From Auriscalpium vulgare (lineage: Eukaryota > Basidiomycota > Agaricomycetes > Russulales > Auriscalpiaceae), in the NCBI GenBank assembly GCA_019915015.1, contig JAHBBC010000001.1:4216001-4280000 (forward strand): DNA of 64,000 nucleotides, in the 5' to 3' direction. Positions 11,803 through 21,565 of this stretch are shown here, one piece after another. Under the pieces are notes generated by a model. It saw only the letters and a program-made list of their open reading frames with translations. It searched no databases and was not told the origin of the DNA. The position numbers and the translations under genes are program-made. The first letter of the stretch is position 1; each line of letters starts with the position of its first letter.

Positions 11803-13090
11803 GATCAGTATTACAAGAAGCTAGTCGCAGTCGACTATTTGCAAACGGATGTTAGATATCGCAAGGTGGCGAAGCGAGGCGATACACACCTCCGGCGGTT
11901 ATGCAGAAGACGGCGACAAGCAAACATCTCCTGAGCCGCTCTTATACGCGCTGTCCTGGGCTCGAGTTCTAGACAGATGACGCGGGCCCATCGATCCACG
12001 CGGTAAAGGCATCCGGCGATTAGCATGCGAGCGCTGCATGTGTCGCGACAAAGCAGCGTTTCGGAAAAGTTGAGGATCGTTCTGGAGCTAGGAATTAGCA
12101 ATGGTGATCGGAGAAGAGGTGATGTATCCATACAAACAATTATGGACGACAGTCTTCTGTGCTCTCCTTCAAGCGCACTGAAGGGCCATATATTCGGAGC
12201 CGTACAACCCACGCTGTCGAACAGTGGGCGCCGACAAGAAGCACCCGTGATCAGCTCGAACTGGTGGCCAAGTGAGTGAAGTCGAGAAGCGTGTATACAT
12301 TGTACCTTGAGATGGGAAGGGTGGACATCGGTGGACGGTCGTAAGATCAGCTCGAGATAAGACTGACATGTTCCATACACGGCGTGCTAGCCGAGGGCAA
12401 TGCTCCTACATAGCCCACACCGCACATGCTTCGTAAAAATCGCGCACGTCTTCCATGGACCATGACACCCGGAGGTAATGCGAACCGACGGAAAGCAGGC
12501 TTTGCAACCCCGAGTAGGAAAGTCAGCTGGAACAAAGGCATTCAATACGAACACTATACGAACAACATATGCGGGGACATACGAAACTTCAACACTTGCC
12601 CGTCGCACCTCAGACCTGCGTATACAGGGTAAAGGCAAGTTGGAGACCATCCCAGTCGCTAGACAGAAAATCGATCAATCGAGAACCTAATATTGATGTC
12701 AGGTCGCCTATTAGTGCGAATGCTGATCGGAGATACGGGGAGCCGCTCGCATTCCGATCATTCGGGGTTTAAGACGTTGCGGGGCGATATGGAATACATG
12801 AAGCGGCCGCAGTGTCTTCCACAGCAATCGCAGAATTAACGGTGTGACTGTGGCGCAATCATGACAGACTGAGCGTGCTCCGACAGAAAGCTCCGAAGAA
12901 AACTCACTGTGCAAACTCCATTGCATCGCAGTCTCTCTGGCCGCAGTCAATGACTGCACCCGCACACGGCACATGCGTCATGAATGGATACACGTTCCGT
13001 TCATACTAAGTAAGCGATCAGACTCCAAAAGATCGACGAAAGAATGCAGCGACTTGCCATGGGATATCGAGCCGTTCGTCGCAGCGTGAA
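11803..13090. other. Intergenic, no gene supported
   Basis: Upstream region of the oxidase gene. Short overlapping ORFs on both strands, none with an intron-linked continuation or recognisable domain. Confidence 0.45.
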
Positions 13091-13099
13091 TATAAGTAG

Positions 13100-14000
13100 G
13101 GAGCGTGTCATTTTCTGCGAGGAGACACGGCTTCATCGCGAAGTCCGTCAGCGTCTAGGATCTGATTAATGAACAAAGGTCGGAGACGCGAACGGAAGCG
13201 CAAGCGTACCAGGAAGTTCTCGCCAAGTCGTGGCCGCAGTGCCTGGCTTGCGCCTTGAGCAGTTTGCTTTACCGGCTGCGACTGGAGTGCTTTCGTTTGC
13301 ATCCTTTCGTCGGCTACCGGCCTGAATCCTCTCAAGGCAACCCACCGGACTATGTCTTGACCGAAGTGTTCCTTCCCATCCAACCCATCCGTCACACGAC
13401 TTGATACTTACCCTCAGCGACTTGGGACCCTGCATCGCGAAGTCAGTCTTCGTCGTGACGTCGCCCGTATGAGATAATGGCAGCGGGGTTGGGCCAAGGG
13501 CAGGAGCAGTGGCAGGTAAGTGATGATATTCACAGCGCGGGCGGGAAGCCAGGCTCATCGTCGGTGTTCTGCACCTTGCGGTGAAAAGAAGAGGGCGGGG
13601 CCGCGGTACTCACGGGGTTTGCGGCGAGGGCGTTGGCGACGACAGTGATGATGACGCATGGTCAAAGTTGCTATGGCTGATCTAGACGTCCACCGGTCAA
13701 CCGAAGTACATCAACATAGATGCTAAGCCGTACTCACTTGCCAAGCCCGTCCTTCCCAAAGACCTCCTCCAGACCATCGTCATCCGGCTCGTTCAATTTG
13801 GCCTGCTCCTAGTATCTCCTAGTACGCGCTGTCCTTCGAGCAGGCACTTCTGTAATCATGATTGGCCCACGACACACCAGCGCCCACCACTGGCACCAGC
13901 GCCCTGCGCAAAAGCAGCCGAAATCAGCTGGTGCCAATGATGAGAAGTCAAAGTTGAACGCACTGAGTTTCGTCGACGACACTATGTAATGCTGCGACTC
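13100..14000 (-). pseudogene. Remnant of a spliced minus-strand gene
   Basis: Several minus-strand pieces join in frame across good splice signals. One encodes KLNEPDDDGLEEVFGKDG and ends at a gtgagtac donor near 13737. It continues in frame after an acceptor near 13677 with HSNFDHASSSLSSPTPSP to another gtgagtac donor near 13613. A further piece ending AMQGPKSLR before gtaagt lies near 13410-13440. Upstream and downstream of these the frames break quickly, and I found no start or complete ORF. I read it as a decayed host gene. The family was not recognised, and it could be a real gene whose remaining exons I failed to join. Confidence 0.3.
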
Positions 14001-15594
14001 CTTCTTGTGACACGGGTCGAAACAAGTCATACGGGAAGGCCCAGCTGATCCTGAGCTTGCGAAGGTGGAAGCTGTCTACTCTGCCGCAGGGAGATTAGGC
14101 AACCTCTTTGGTACAGGCGTTGGAAGAGCGGGATGATCTTTGGGAAAAGTTCTGAAAGGCATGGCGAGGGAGAAGTCAAGCCCGAGTACGCCATACTTTT
14201 CCGGCATCGTCCGGATGTCGACCTCGAGCTCCGTCGCTGCTCCGTCGCTCACAACATCTCTCATTCAACAACTCGAGACTGTCTCATATACCCTACTACT
14301 CTCAGCTCGTCCATGAGGTCCGCTCGCACAGGATACGCCCTCTGGGTGCGTGAGTCCCAGGTCGCGGAAGCGCGTAGGCGGCCCCCGCGCTCTCCCTCCC
14401 ATCTCCATCGCGCATCGCTACGCTGAGCGCTCGCGAGGACTTTTCCGCCTGGGCACAAAATCAGGGTTCTCCTAGGCTCGCTCTCCTCTCTCACCACACC
14501 ACAACACTGTAGGACATCATCCACGGCACCACCTACGGCCTTGGCGGTATGTGCCATGTCGTCCCTAGCCTCTGCAGACTTGTGCTCACTGCGCACGCGC
14601 CAGCGTCAGGACCTTCTCCCGGTCCCATGTTTTCAGCGTCAGGTATCGGATGGTTGAAACTCGGCCAGAAGAGCACGTTAATGTATGCGCCGGCGTATGC
14701 CCGGACTTCCCCAGCAAGGTTTTCAGTATCCGTCCGCCTTGCGAGCCGCGATTACAACGATGCAGTGAGGACCACGCATAAAGACCCCGCGAAGAACTTG
14801 CGAGCGCACAGCATCCGATGTTCGCAGGAACGTGCGCAGGGCAGGACATTGGCGTTCGCGTAGTGGGTACACTGCGGTTTTTCAACAAACCGCAAACTCA
14901 CTCCCTGTGCTCAGATTACGCGCGGTCCAGGCCACCGACTGGATGTCTGCAAGCCGAGCCACAGCCGCGCTGCGGCACTTGCCATTATGCACCTGTCGCC
15001 TAGGCATCGTCCATGGCTTTTTGAGTACGAGGAAGACCGCAAAGTTGAGAAAGGCCCGACTGCGGACGTTTGGTGAGCAGCAGATACGATTCGCACAATG
15101 CTGAGATACTCACATTTTGCGCCAGGGAAGCGGTGTGGGGCGACGGGCCGCTGGAGGGGCGATCGAGATCTGCGCGAGACGTGTTGCTCGATGTCGTTCT
15201 CTCAACCTTGACCACCATGGTCAGCCACCGTCGCGAGGATGTGCAGCATCGTGGGGCATTCCGTGAAGTATTTGAAGACTGACTTATTGTAGGATGTCTA
15301 TTGTGTCGTGATCCTTGGCGATGTAATTGTTGGCAGGCGCCTGGCGCTCTTCTTCAAATGACTGCGATACAATGATTTCTCGAGTTCCATTAAGCGGCGA
15401 AAGAGCTCGGTTTCTAGCTTATTGTCTTGATTGCTCTCACTAGGCAGGACCAAATGCTCGTGGCAACCAAGACCTGCTGCCTACCATGCACTGGTATAAA
15501 ATGATGGGACCCGTTGAGTGTAGCGCACGCTACACTCCCATCCTACGGCTGCCACCAGTCTCTTTCCTATCATCCCAACGTGTTGTTCAACGTC
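14001..15594. other. Gene-poor stretch with coding-like scraps
   Basis: A plus-strand fragment near 14040-14140 (ADPELAKVEAVYSAAGRLG) and other short readable pieces near 14270-14350 and 14530-14640 look like former exons, but stops and frame changes intervene. No intact gene is supported. The right end is the upstream region of Y2. Confidence 0.3.
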
Positions 15595-16297
15595 ATGCGG
15601 TCCCTTCTTTACCCTCGGACAGAGGAGGAATTGAGAGCCAACGGTTTTTCGGAAGCTGCGATTCACGATGGTTCGTCCCGTTCCACCGTCCATCTCTGAC
15701 TAGTCACTTATCGTGATTCGTTTCGATGCTGTATCATCCAGTGTTATCTGATTCAATTATGGCAGCTGCGGCAAGATGGAAAGCGACTGGACACGACGCT
15801 CTGATTAGCGATGCTCGTTTTACGAATTTCGAAGCGGATCTCCGGGATCTGGAAGAATCCATGATGGAGGTGAAGGAACAAATGCAAGTCGTGGAGCGGA
15901 AAATGCTGGCAAAGTGGGAGGGAGCTGCAATCCAAGACTCGAAACAGATCGCAGCACTCCAGCAGGATGTGTTGCTGCTTCGGAAGGCACAGCAGGCTGG
16001 AGCGAACGCCGAGACGGCACTTGTCAACGAGTATGTAACACCGTTCCTTGATATTGTGCTCAGCTATGGACACGAACAAATGCTGATTAGTACGTTTTTA
16101 GTGCATCTCAGAGATTGGCGAATTTCGCTGCACGATGCTCTCAGGAACCAGGTCATTCACAAGAGCGGCTTCAGGTTGAAGACTATTTGCAGCTAAGGCC
16201 GTGCACAGAGCTTTGGGCTCTTGCGACACAATACAGGGAACTAGTCATCAGAAATGACCAAGCCCGTGAGGCACTTCGCCGCGAAGTGGCCACTTAA
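15595..16297 (+). CDS. Gene Y2: small coiled-coil protein, paralog of Y1
   Basis: Three exons: 15595-15670, 15742-16030 and 16102-16297. The introns are 15671-15741 (gttcgt...tccag) and 16031-16101 (gtatgt...tttag), both 71 nt, giving 186 residues. It starts MRSLLYPRTEEELRANGF, aligning with the conserved block of Y1, and the first intron is at the identical phase and position. The middle is a Glu/Lys/Met/Gln coiled coil (EESMMEVKEQMQVVERKM). The C-terminus is also helical and charged and longer than in Y1. No known domain. The stop is 117 bp from the stop of convergent gene X2. Confidence 0.7.
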
Positions 16298-16414
16298 AGA
16301 TGAGGCGGAGCCTCGTAGCAGAGGACTTTGCGATCAATCTGTCGTCGGGGCATTTCGGACGTCGAGTTACTGTTCTATTGTATAGAATCATCTAGTGGCC
16401 GATTCTGTGCTGTC

Positions 16415-17894
16415 TTATGCGCCGTTTGGGGAGGGTAGTTGGCCATTCGGCCAGCTGTCGGCACCCCGTACAGTCGCACCACCATCTTCGAGTCCACTGT
16501 GTCCATGGGCGTGTCGGTCGTTTATTCTCAAAACGTGATTTAGCCTGCCCCTTGTAAGCCACAGATCAAGCTGCAGATGCTCTGTGCGCTTCTTGTATGC
16601 AGACAGGCGCTCCTCGTACTCGGCTTTCATGGACAGTTCATTGGCTGCAACCCTGGCGAGTTCACTCTGGACTGGGCATCGAAAATCAGATCACGATCCG
16701 CCTAATTACAGCGAACTTACTAGCGACGAGGGTGTCCGCGTTCGAAGCTGCCTGATGAAGCCCAAAGAGTGACTTGACGGATGTCAACGTAGAAATGTCT
16801 TTCCTGGCCAACTCGGCCCTGCGCGCAGCTGCGAATTGAATTGTCAACAATTACCGCGGTATGCTGAATCAATTCACTCACCATCTGCATAGGCAGCCAC
16901 TATGCTTAGGTGGGCAGGAACGCCCAAAGATACGCGCATTCTTTTGAAGTAATGCCTCAGTCTGTCCCGATACCAGTTCGCGTACTCTGTTGCACCTGTT
17001 GGCTGTTTCACGTCTTCTGGATCAGACAGCGACTCTTCATCGGCTAGGGGTGCTTGTCCAGTGGCGCTACTAGTACTGGTTTGCGCGGTTCTTGCAGATT
17101 GATTTTGAAGGGCGTTCATCGTCGTCTGCGCCGTCTCGCAGGCGTTTTAAGGTCGCAACTGGTGGCCCTGCGCCTGTTGCATCCCGAGGTGTGCCCTTGG
17201 ATAGGATATCAGTCGATGGCGCTAGCTTGGCGCCAGTGCTCATGGTTCCCGCGATGGGGTAAGGTCCTACGGCGTGCGATGGTCCTCCAGCATCCGTATG
17301 ATATGTCTGAAGGCCATCCAAAGACACCTGCGTTGCTGAGGAGTGCCACTGCGTGGAAAAGGCGCGCTCTCTGAAGCTCGAATTCGCAGCCGCTCCGGGA
17401 TAGTTCAAATTAGACCTCCCAGCGAACTGAGAAGCCAGACCACCAGTGTTCAACGAGCCATGGACTTCCGAGTCCGTTCCAGATTGCGCCAACGTAAACG
17501 AGTGGCTAGACGGTGGGAAATTATGGGGTGGTTGGTACATCGGCGTTGGGGAAGGAAGTTTATGCATTGTCGGGATCGAGGTTCCTGTAGAATCGAACTG
17601 AGGTATCCATTTCTGCCGTCCTTGGTTCTCAGATAATGTTGGTGCGTTTGAAATAACCTGTTCGTACGCGTCGCGAGTTGGAAGGGGATGGGAGTGATGG
17701 TAGTGACTGTGAGACACATCGCCAGGGCCTGGGTTCATATGCGGGGGTTGCGGATGCACGAAGTAGGAGTTACGGCGACTGCCTGCGCCAGACACTGATG
17801 CAATCTCGAAGACGTGATTGTCGCCTTCTGGGAGTGACGGAAATGACGAGGAAGTGCTGGAAGCAATGAAGGGACCCAGCTCCAGAGAGGACAT
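16415..17894 (-). CDS. Gene X2: paralog of X1, disordered N-terminus plus HLH-like and coiled-coil C-terminus
   Basis: Start ATG 17894 (MSSLELGPF). The first frame runs to about 17072 and encodes a Ser/Pro/His-rich low-complexity region ending in a basic stretch (LKRLRDGADDDERPSKS). Coding then continues in another frame to about 16882, including WYRDRLRHYFKRMRVSLG, which aligns with the HLH-like block of X1. A 53 nt intron (gtgagt...cgcag) and a 49 nt intron (gtaagt...cccag) lead to the last two exons, which encode a coiled coil (SMKAEYEERLSAYKKR) and end at 16415. The change of frame between the first two coding blocks at 17070-17160 needs either an unusually short 34 nt intron or a frameshift, so the gene may be damaged. 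It shares a divergent upstream region with BTB-A. Confidence 0.6.
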
Positions 17895-18879
17895 CGCAAC
17901 AGAAATGATCAGGGAGACTGGAGAAGTATGGATAGATTAACTCGCCTCTCTAGAAGTGTTATTTATACAGCTGATAAATATACAAACATGAGTTGGTCAT
18001 CGTAGAGCGCATCCGAGGCAGGTCCTAGCCCGACCAACAAACAAGGCAACGTCGTCAGGCTTGACAAGGCGAGATGAAGAAAGTCAAGCAAGAGCAGGAT
18101 ATATAACAGTAACCCTTGTCTTTGAATATAATGATGCCTTGTATTCCTGGAGGAGACCAGTGCCAGCAAAGCGAAGGCCCAAGAGTTGAACGTTGAAACA
18201 TTGACGTTGAACGTTGAACCGTGAGTGAACTGCCACGGAGTCAAGGGCCCACGGCCGCCGGGCCGGGGCCGGGCTGGTCACCGCGTTTCCGCGCTTTTTG
18301 TCACCTTGACCCAACCTTGACCACTGATTGCAACTCCCAGGCGGCGGCGGCCTCCATCTCCTCGACCTCAGCAACCGGTTTGAACATGAGCACACCTCGA
18401 GTTTGTATCGCAGCTATTACAGCGCCGACAGGGAACTTAGGATGTAAATGAACAAAAAAATATGCGTGGTTTAGGCTGAGGCAGATTCGATGGATAGAAC
18501 CTATTTTGTCCTCGCGGTGAGGCTCACTCTTTCAGATTACTCTTATCGCGGCACGTTGCGTGTTCTTTGGAATCTGAACCCTTCCCGGGTCTCCCCATAT
18601 ATACTGACTTTAACTCACAGCCCACTCTTCGCTTTCACACTGGACGTCCTGTGACCTCGATGTATCCGCCTCATCCAGCCTTTGGAATGGTGCTGACCTT
18701 TCGAGTCGAGTTGGACGGTCACATTCGTCTGCTTCTGTCGCCTGACTTCTAGACTTGAAGGTGCCTCGAGGACCGACTGCTGCGCACTCTCGCTCCATAA
18801 ATCACTCGCTGCTCGCTTGCCCTTCTTTCTCAGCCACGCTCATCTCACCCTCATCCTCTGCGCATAATCCGCGTCCACA

Positions 18880-19952
18880 ATGTCTGACTCAGTTACTGTG
18901 CTGCCAACTGAAGACCCCATCATTGACGCCTCGGCGCCTTTCGACGCTCGCAGTGCGCGAGTCATAATCATCTCGTCTGACCGCATGCGTTTCCGCGTCC
19001 ACGAAAACATCGTCACCATTGCATCGCCGATCCTCACCACCCTCATCGATCGCGGTCGGCTTTCGTTCAAAAGGAGTCTGGAAAAGGGCGTTGACAGTGT
19101 CATTCACCTCTCCGACGATGGGAAGACCGTCGAACTCTTACTCCGGTGGTGCTATCCCATCGCCACACCATTCCGATCACTTCAGGATCTCCAGTATCTC
19201 CGATGCCTACTCGAAGCTGCCCGCAAGTACGGGATGGACATGAACGACGGCGTCGCGGAGTGTGCCCTGCGCGCTGCATTCGGCAGTGACCCTTTGGGCG
19301 CATATTGCGTCGCATTCACCTTCGGCCTTCAGGACTGCGCCGCGGCGGCGGCCAAGAACCTCCTGCAGACACCCTTCTCGGACCTCGACTCCCCACACAT
19401 CGACTTGCTCTCCGGATCGCAGTACCGGGATGTCATGCGGTACCACGATGAGTGCGGCGTCGCGGCGCATCGCGAGGCAGTTCAATGGTACCATGAAGTA
19501 CCATGCCTCGTCGCATTCCAAGAATGGATCCCTTGCGAAGGTCCACCCCAGCCTCCGTCAGAATGGGGCCACGCCGGGATATGCCTCGTCGTGAATCCTG
19601 CGAATCGACCTTCTTGGACGGATGGCGATGTGGACGACTATTTCGTGGCCCCAATGTATGTTTGGGAGCACCTGCAGGCGGTTGGGGGGGACCTGCGTGT
19701 GCGGCCAGCCCCGAAAACCGCCCTGGAGAGTAGCGCGATGCTCCGAGTCAATGAGACGACGCAGTGTCCGGGCTGTAAGAAACATTTTGCCACCGGCATG
19801 TCGGCAATCATGCAGCGTCTTGCGCAGGAAGTCTCCAGGGCGGTAGAAAAGGTGAATACCTATATCGTAACTCCTGTCAGAGTAGTGTGCCTGACCATGA
19901 CAATGTCTACTAGATTCTGTTGCCCAATACCGCGAAGCCTGTATTGAGTTGA
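18880..19952 (+). CDS. BTB/POZ domain protein, copy A
   Basis: Exon 1 is 18880-19851. A 62 nt intron (19852-19913, gtgaat...ctactag) leads to a 13-codon last exon ending at 19952, giving 336 residues. The N-terminal third fits a BTB/POZ domain: after a short tail it reads ARVIIISSDRMRFRVHENIV, then a segment ending SVIHLSDDGKTVELLLRW, as in fungal BTB proteins that act as protein-interaction modules. A CPGCKKHF motif lies near the C-terminus. Unspliced, the frame reads through the intron to a longer, less likely tail; the same terminal intron is visible in copies B and C. One of three BTB copies in the window. Partners are unknown. Confidence 0.8.
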
Positions 19953-20062
19953 TCCTCGCGTTTTTAGTGTTCGGAGCGTGTAGACTCAGCATAGCATATC
20001 AGAGTCGTGACGGGGGAAGAACTCAGAGGAGCCCATTTGAGATATATCTCGTACCCTCAAAC

Positions 20063-20733
20063 TCAAACCTTCTTCACGTTCACCACCGCCCCATGCTCCA
20101 TCGCACGGGAGTAAGGGCACAGCTGTACCCGCAACCTATCAGCAAACGAAATCCACAGTGAGTGCTACGTATATAGCGTACCTCGCGGCCCGCATTGATG
20201 AGCTCCTGGTCGATGCCCTCGACCTGGATATCCACCGCGAGCCCGTAGTCACCCATCTCCTCCGCCTCGCCCACGTGCACCTGCGCGTGCACGACGGCCG
20301 AGCCAGCCTCGCGCGTCTTGCCCATGCGGCCCGCCGCGAGCTGCAACGACGTCAGGAAGCACGCTGCAAAACTATCAGTGAGTATGGTGTGCGCGTGTGC
20401 GCCTAGGGCGGGATGCGGCTCACCTGCGAAGCCCATGGCCAAGAGCTGTTCAGGGTCATGCCCGTCGCCGCGCCCGCCGAGCGACTTGGGGGTTGCGAGG
20501 CGCAGCTTGAGCCCGTCGCCGTCGTTCAAGGCGACCTCGCCGTCGCGGCCCTTGCCACGAGCAGTCGCGTGGGCGGTGTACTGCACGCACAAAGTCAACA
20601 TGAAAGTTCTCCTGGACGTATTGCATGAGGAGCATACCAGGGGTTTCTTGATGGTCACCAGGGAGCGCCGCGACGCGGCGAAGGTGCTGTTGCGCGTGAG
20701 CGGTCGGCTTGACAGGGACGTTGCTCTGAACAT
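20063..20733 (-). CDS. Ohr/OsmC-family organic hydroperoxide reductase, mitochondrial-type, copy 1
   Basis: Four exons: 20638-20733, 20424-20580, 20182-20363 and 20063-20122. The introns are 57, 60 and 59 nt with standard borders, giving 164 residues. The first ~27 residues are rich in Arg and Ser and lack acids, consistent with a mitochondrial presequence. The mature part has the Ohr hallmarks: YTAHATARGKGRDGEV, TPKSLGG, DPEQLLAMGFAACF with the first redox cysteine, and LCPYSRAMEHG with the second. Family members reduce organic hydroperoxides through a two-cysteine mechanism. The middle intron splits the codon just before AACF. Convergent with BTB-A (110 bp between stops) and divergent from the PH gene. 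An identical arrangement recurs in unit B. Confidence 0.9.
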
Positions 20734-21565
20734 GGCGGCGGTTTGGTGGAGAATGTGGATGATGGATATATCTAGTGCCCGTGTAGCTTATATACGTACC
20801 CCGCGATATATCAGCCGCGTACGGCGGGTACGGTGTGAAATATCTCCGCGACCGTATCGCGGGTATCGCGGGTTGCAAATGAGATTTGGAGAACCCCTCA
20901 TTGTCTTCTGGGCTAAGGCCCTCAGCCACGGAGACTAGAGAACCCCGTCGTGCGCAGCGGTACCTCGTGCAGGATAGGATAGGATAGCAACCCGCCAGGG
21001 GGTCCCGATGAGGAACAGGGCGCCGCGATATCACAAGCATAGGCATATAGAGATATATTGAAGCACAGGATGCAGATGAGTTTGTGAGGACCCCGTCCTG
21101 CGCAGTCGTGCGGCCGTGCAGCAATCGTTGTACGCGGCCGCGCCAGGTGGTAGAGGCGTGGGAGTTCCGCCCTCGGTCCAGTGCTCCGACTCGTCCGCGC
21201 AACAACTTGTGTGGACCGTCAACGTTCCCGCGCCCAACGTTTCTCCCTTGGACCATGAACTTCACTCGACAATCTGAGCTTCCTCGCATGCACTGCTACT
21301 CTCTTGCTCTTAGTTCATCCTCGTCGAAACCTTGAGCAGAGGTTGAGATGCCCAACTTCCAAGCATCTGCGTATGTTCATGAACAGAGACAAGCAATGGT
21401 CCAGTGCATTCAAAATACGATATTCCTCCATTCTCCAGTCTCTACCTGGCGTCGAGCCGCCTAGGTGAGTGGGGGAGCGCAACGCCAGTGACTCTGACCA
21501 ACGGGCCTCATCGAAATACTTGTTCGGCTTTTTACAGCGTCCCTCTCGCCCTATCCACGTCAACC

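Noticed and set aside
10308..11804. 498-codon plus-strand ORF
   Set aside because: Antisense to the amine oxidase exon; high GC content leaves the opposite frame open. It shows no domain, while the minus strand has clear FAD motifs.
6835..17894. X/Y pairs read as a homeodomain mating-type (A) locus
   Set aside because: The paired, diverged arrangement is reminiscent, but no WFxNxR homeodomain motif and no usual flanking gene were seen. The genes are convergent rather than divergent.
20971..20988. Short ggata tandem repeat
   Set aside because: Three imperfect copies only; ordinary microsatellite-scale sequence with no other signal.
20585..21289. 277-codon minus-strand ORF overlapping the Ohr gene (and copy at 34081-34914)
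   Set aside because: Runs through Ohr introns in a different frame and has no domain; the Ohr exon model explains the region.
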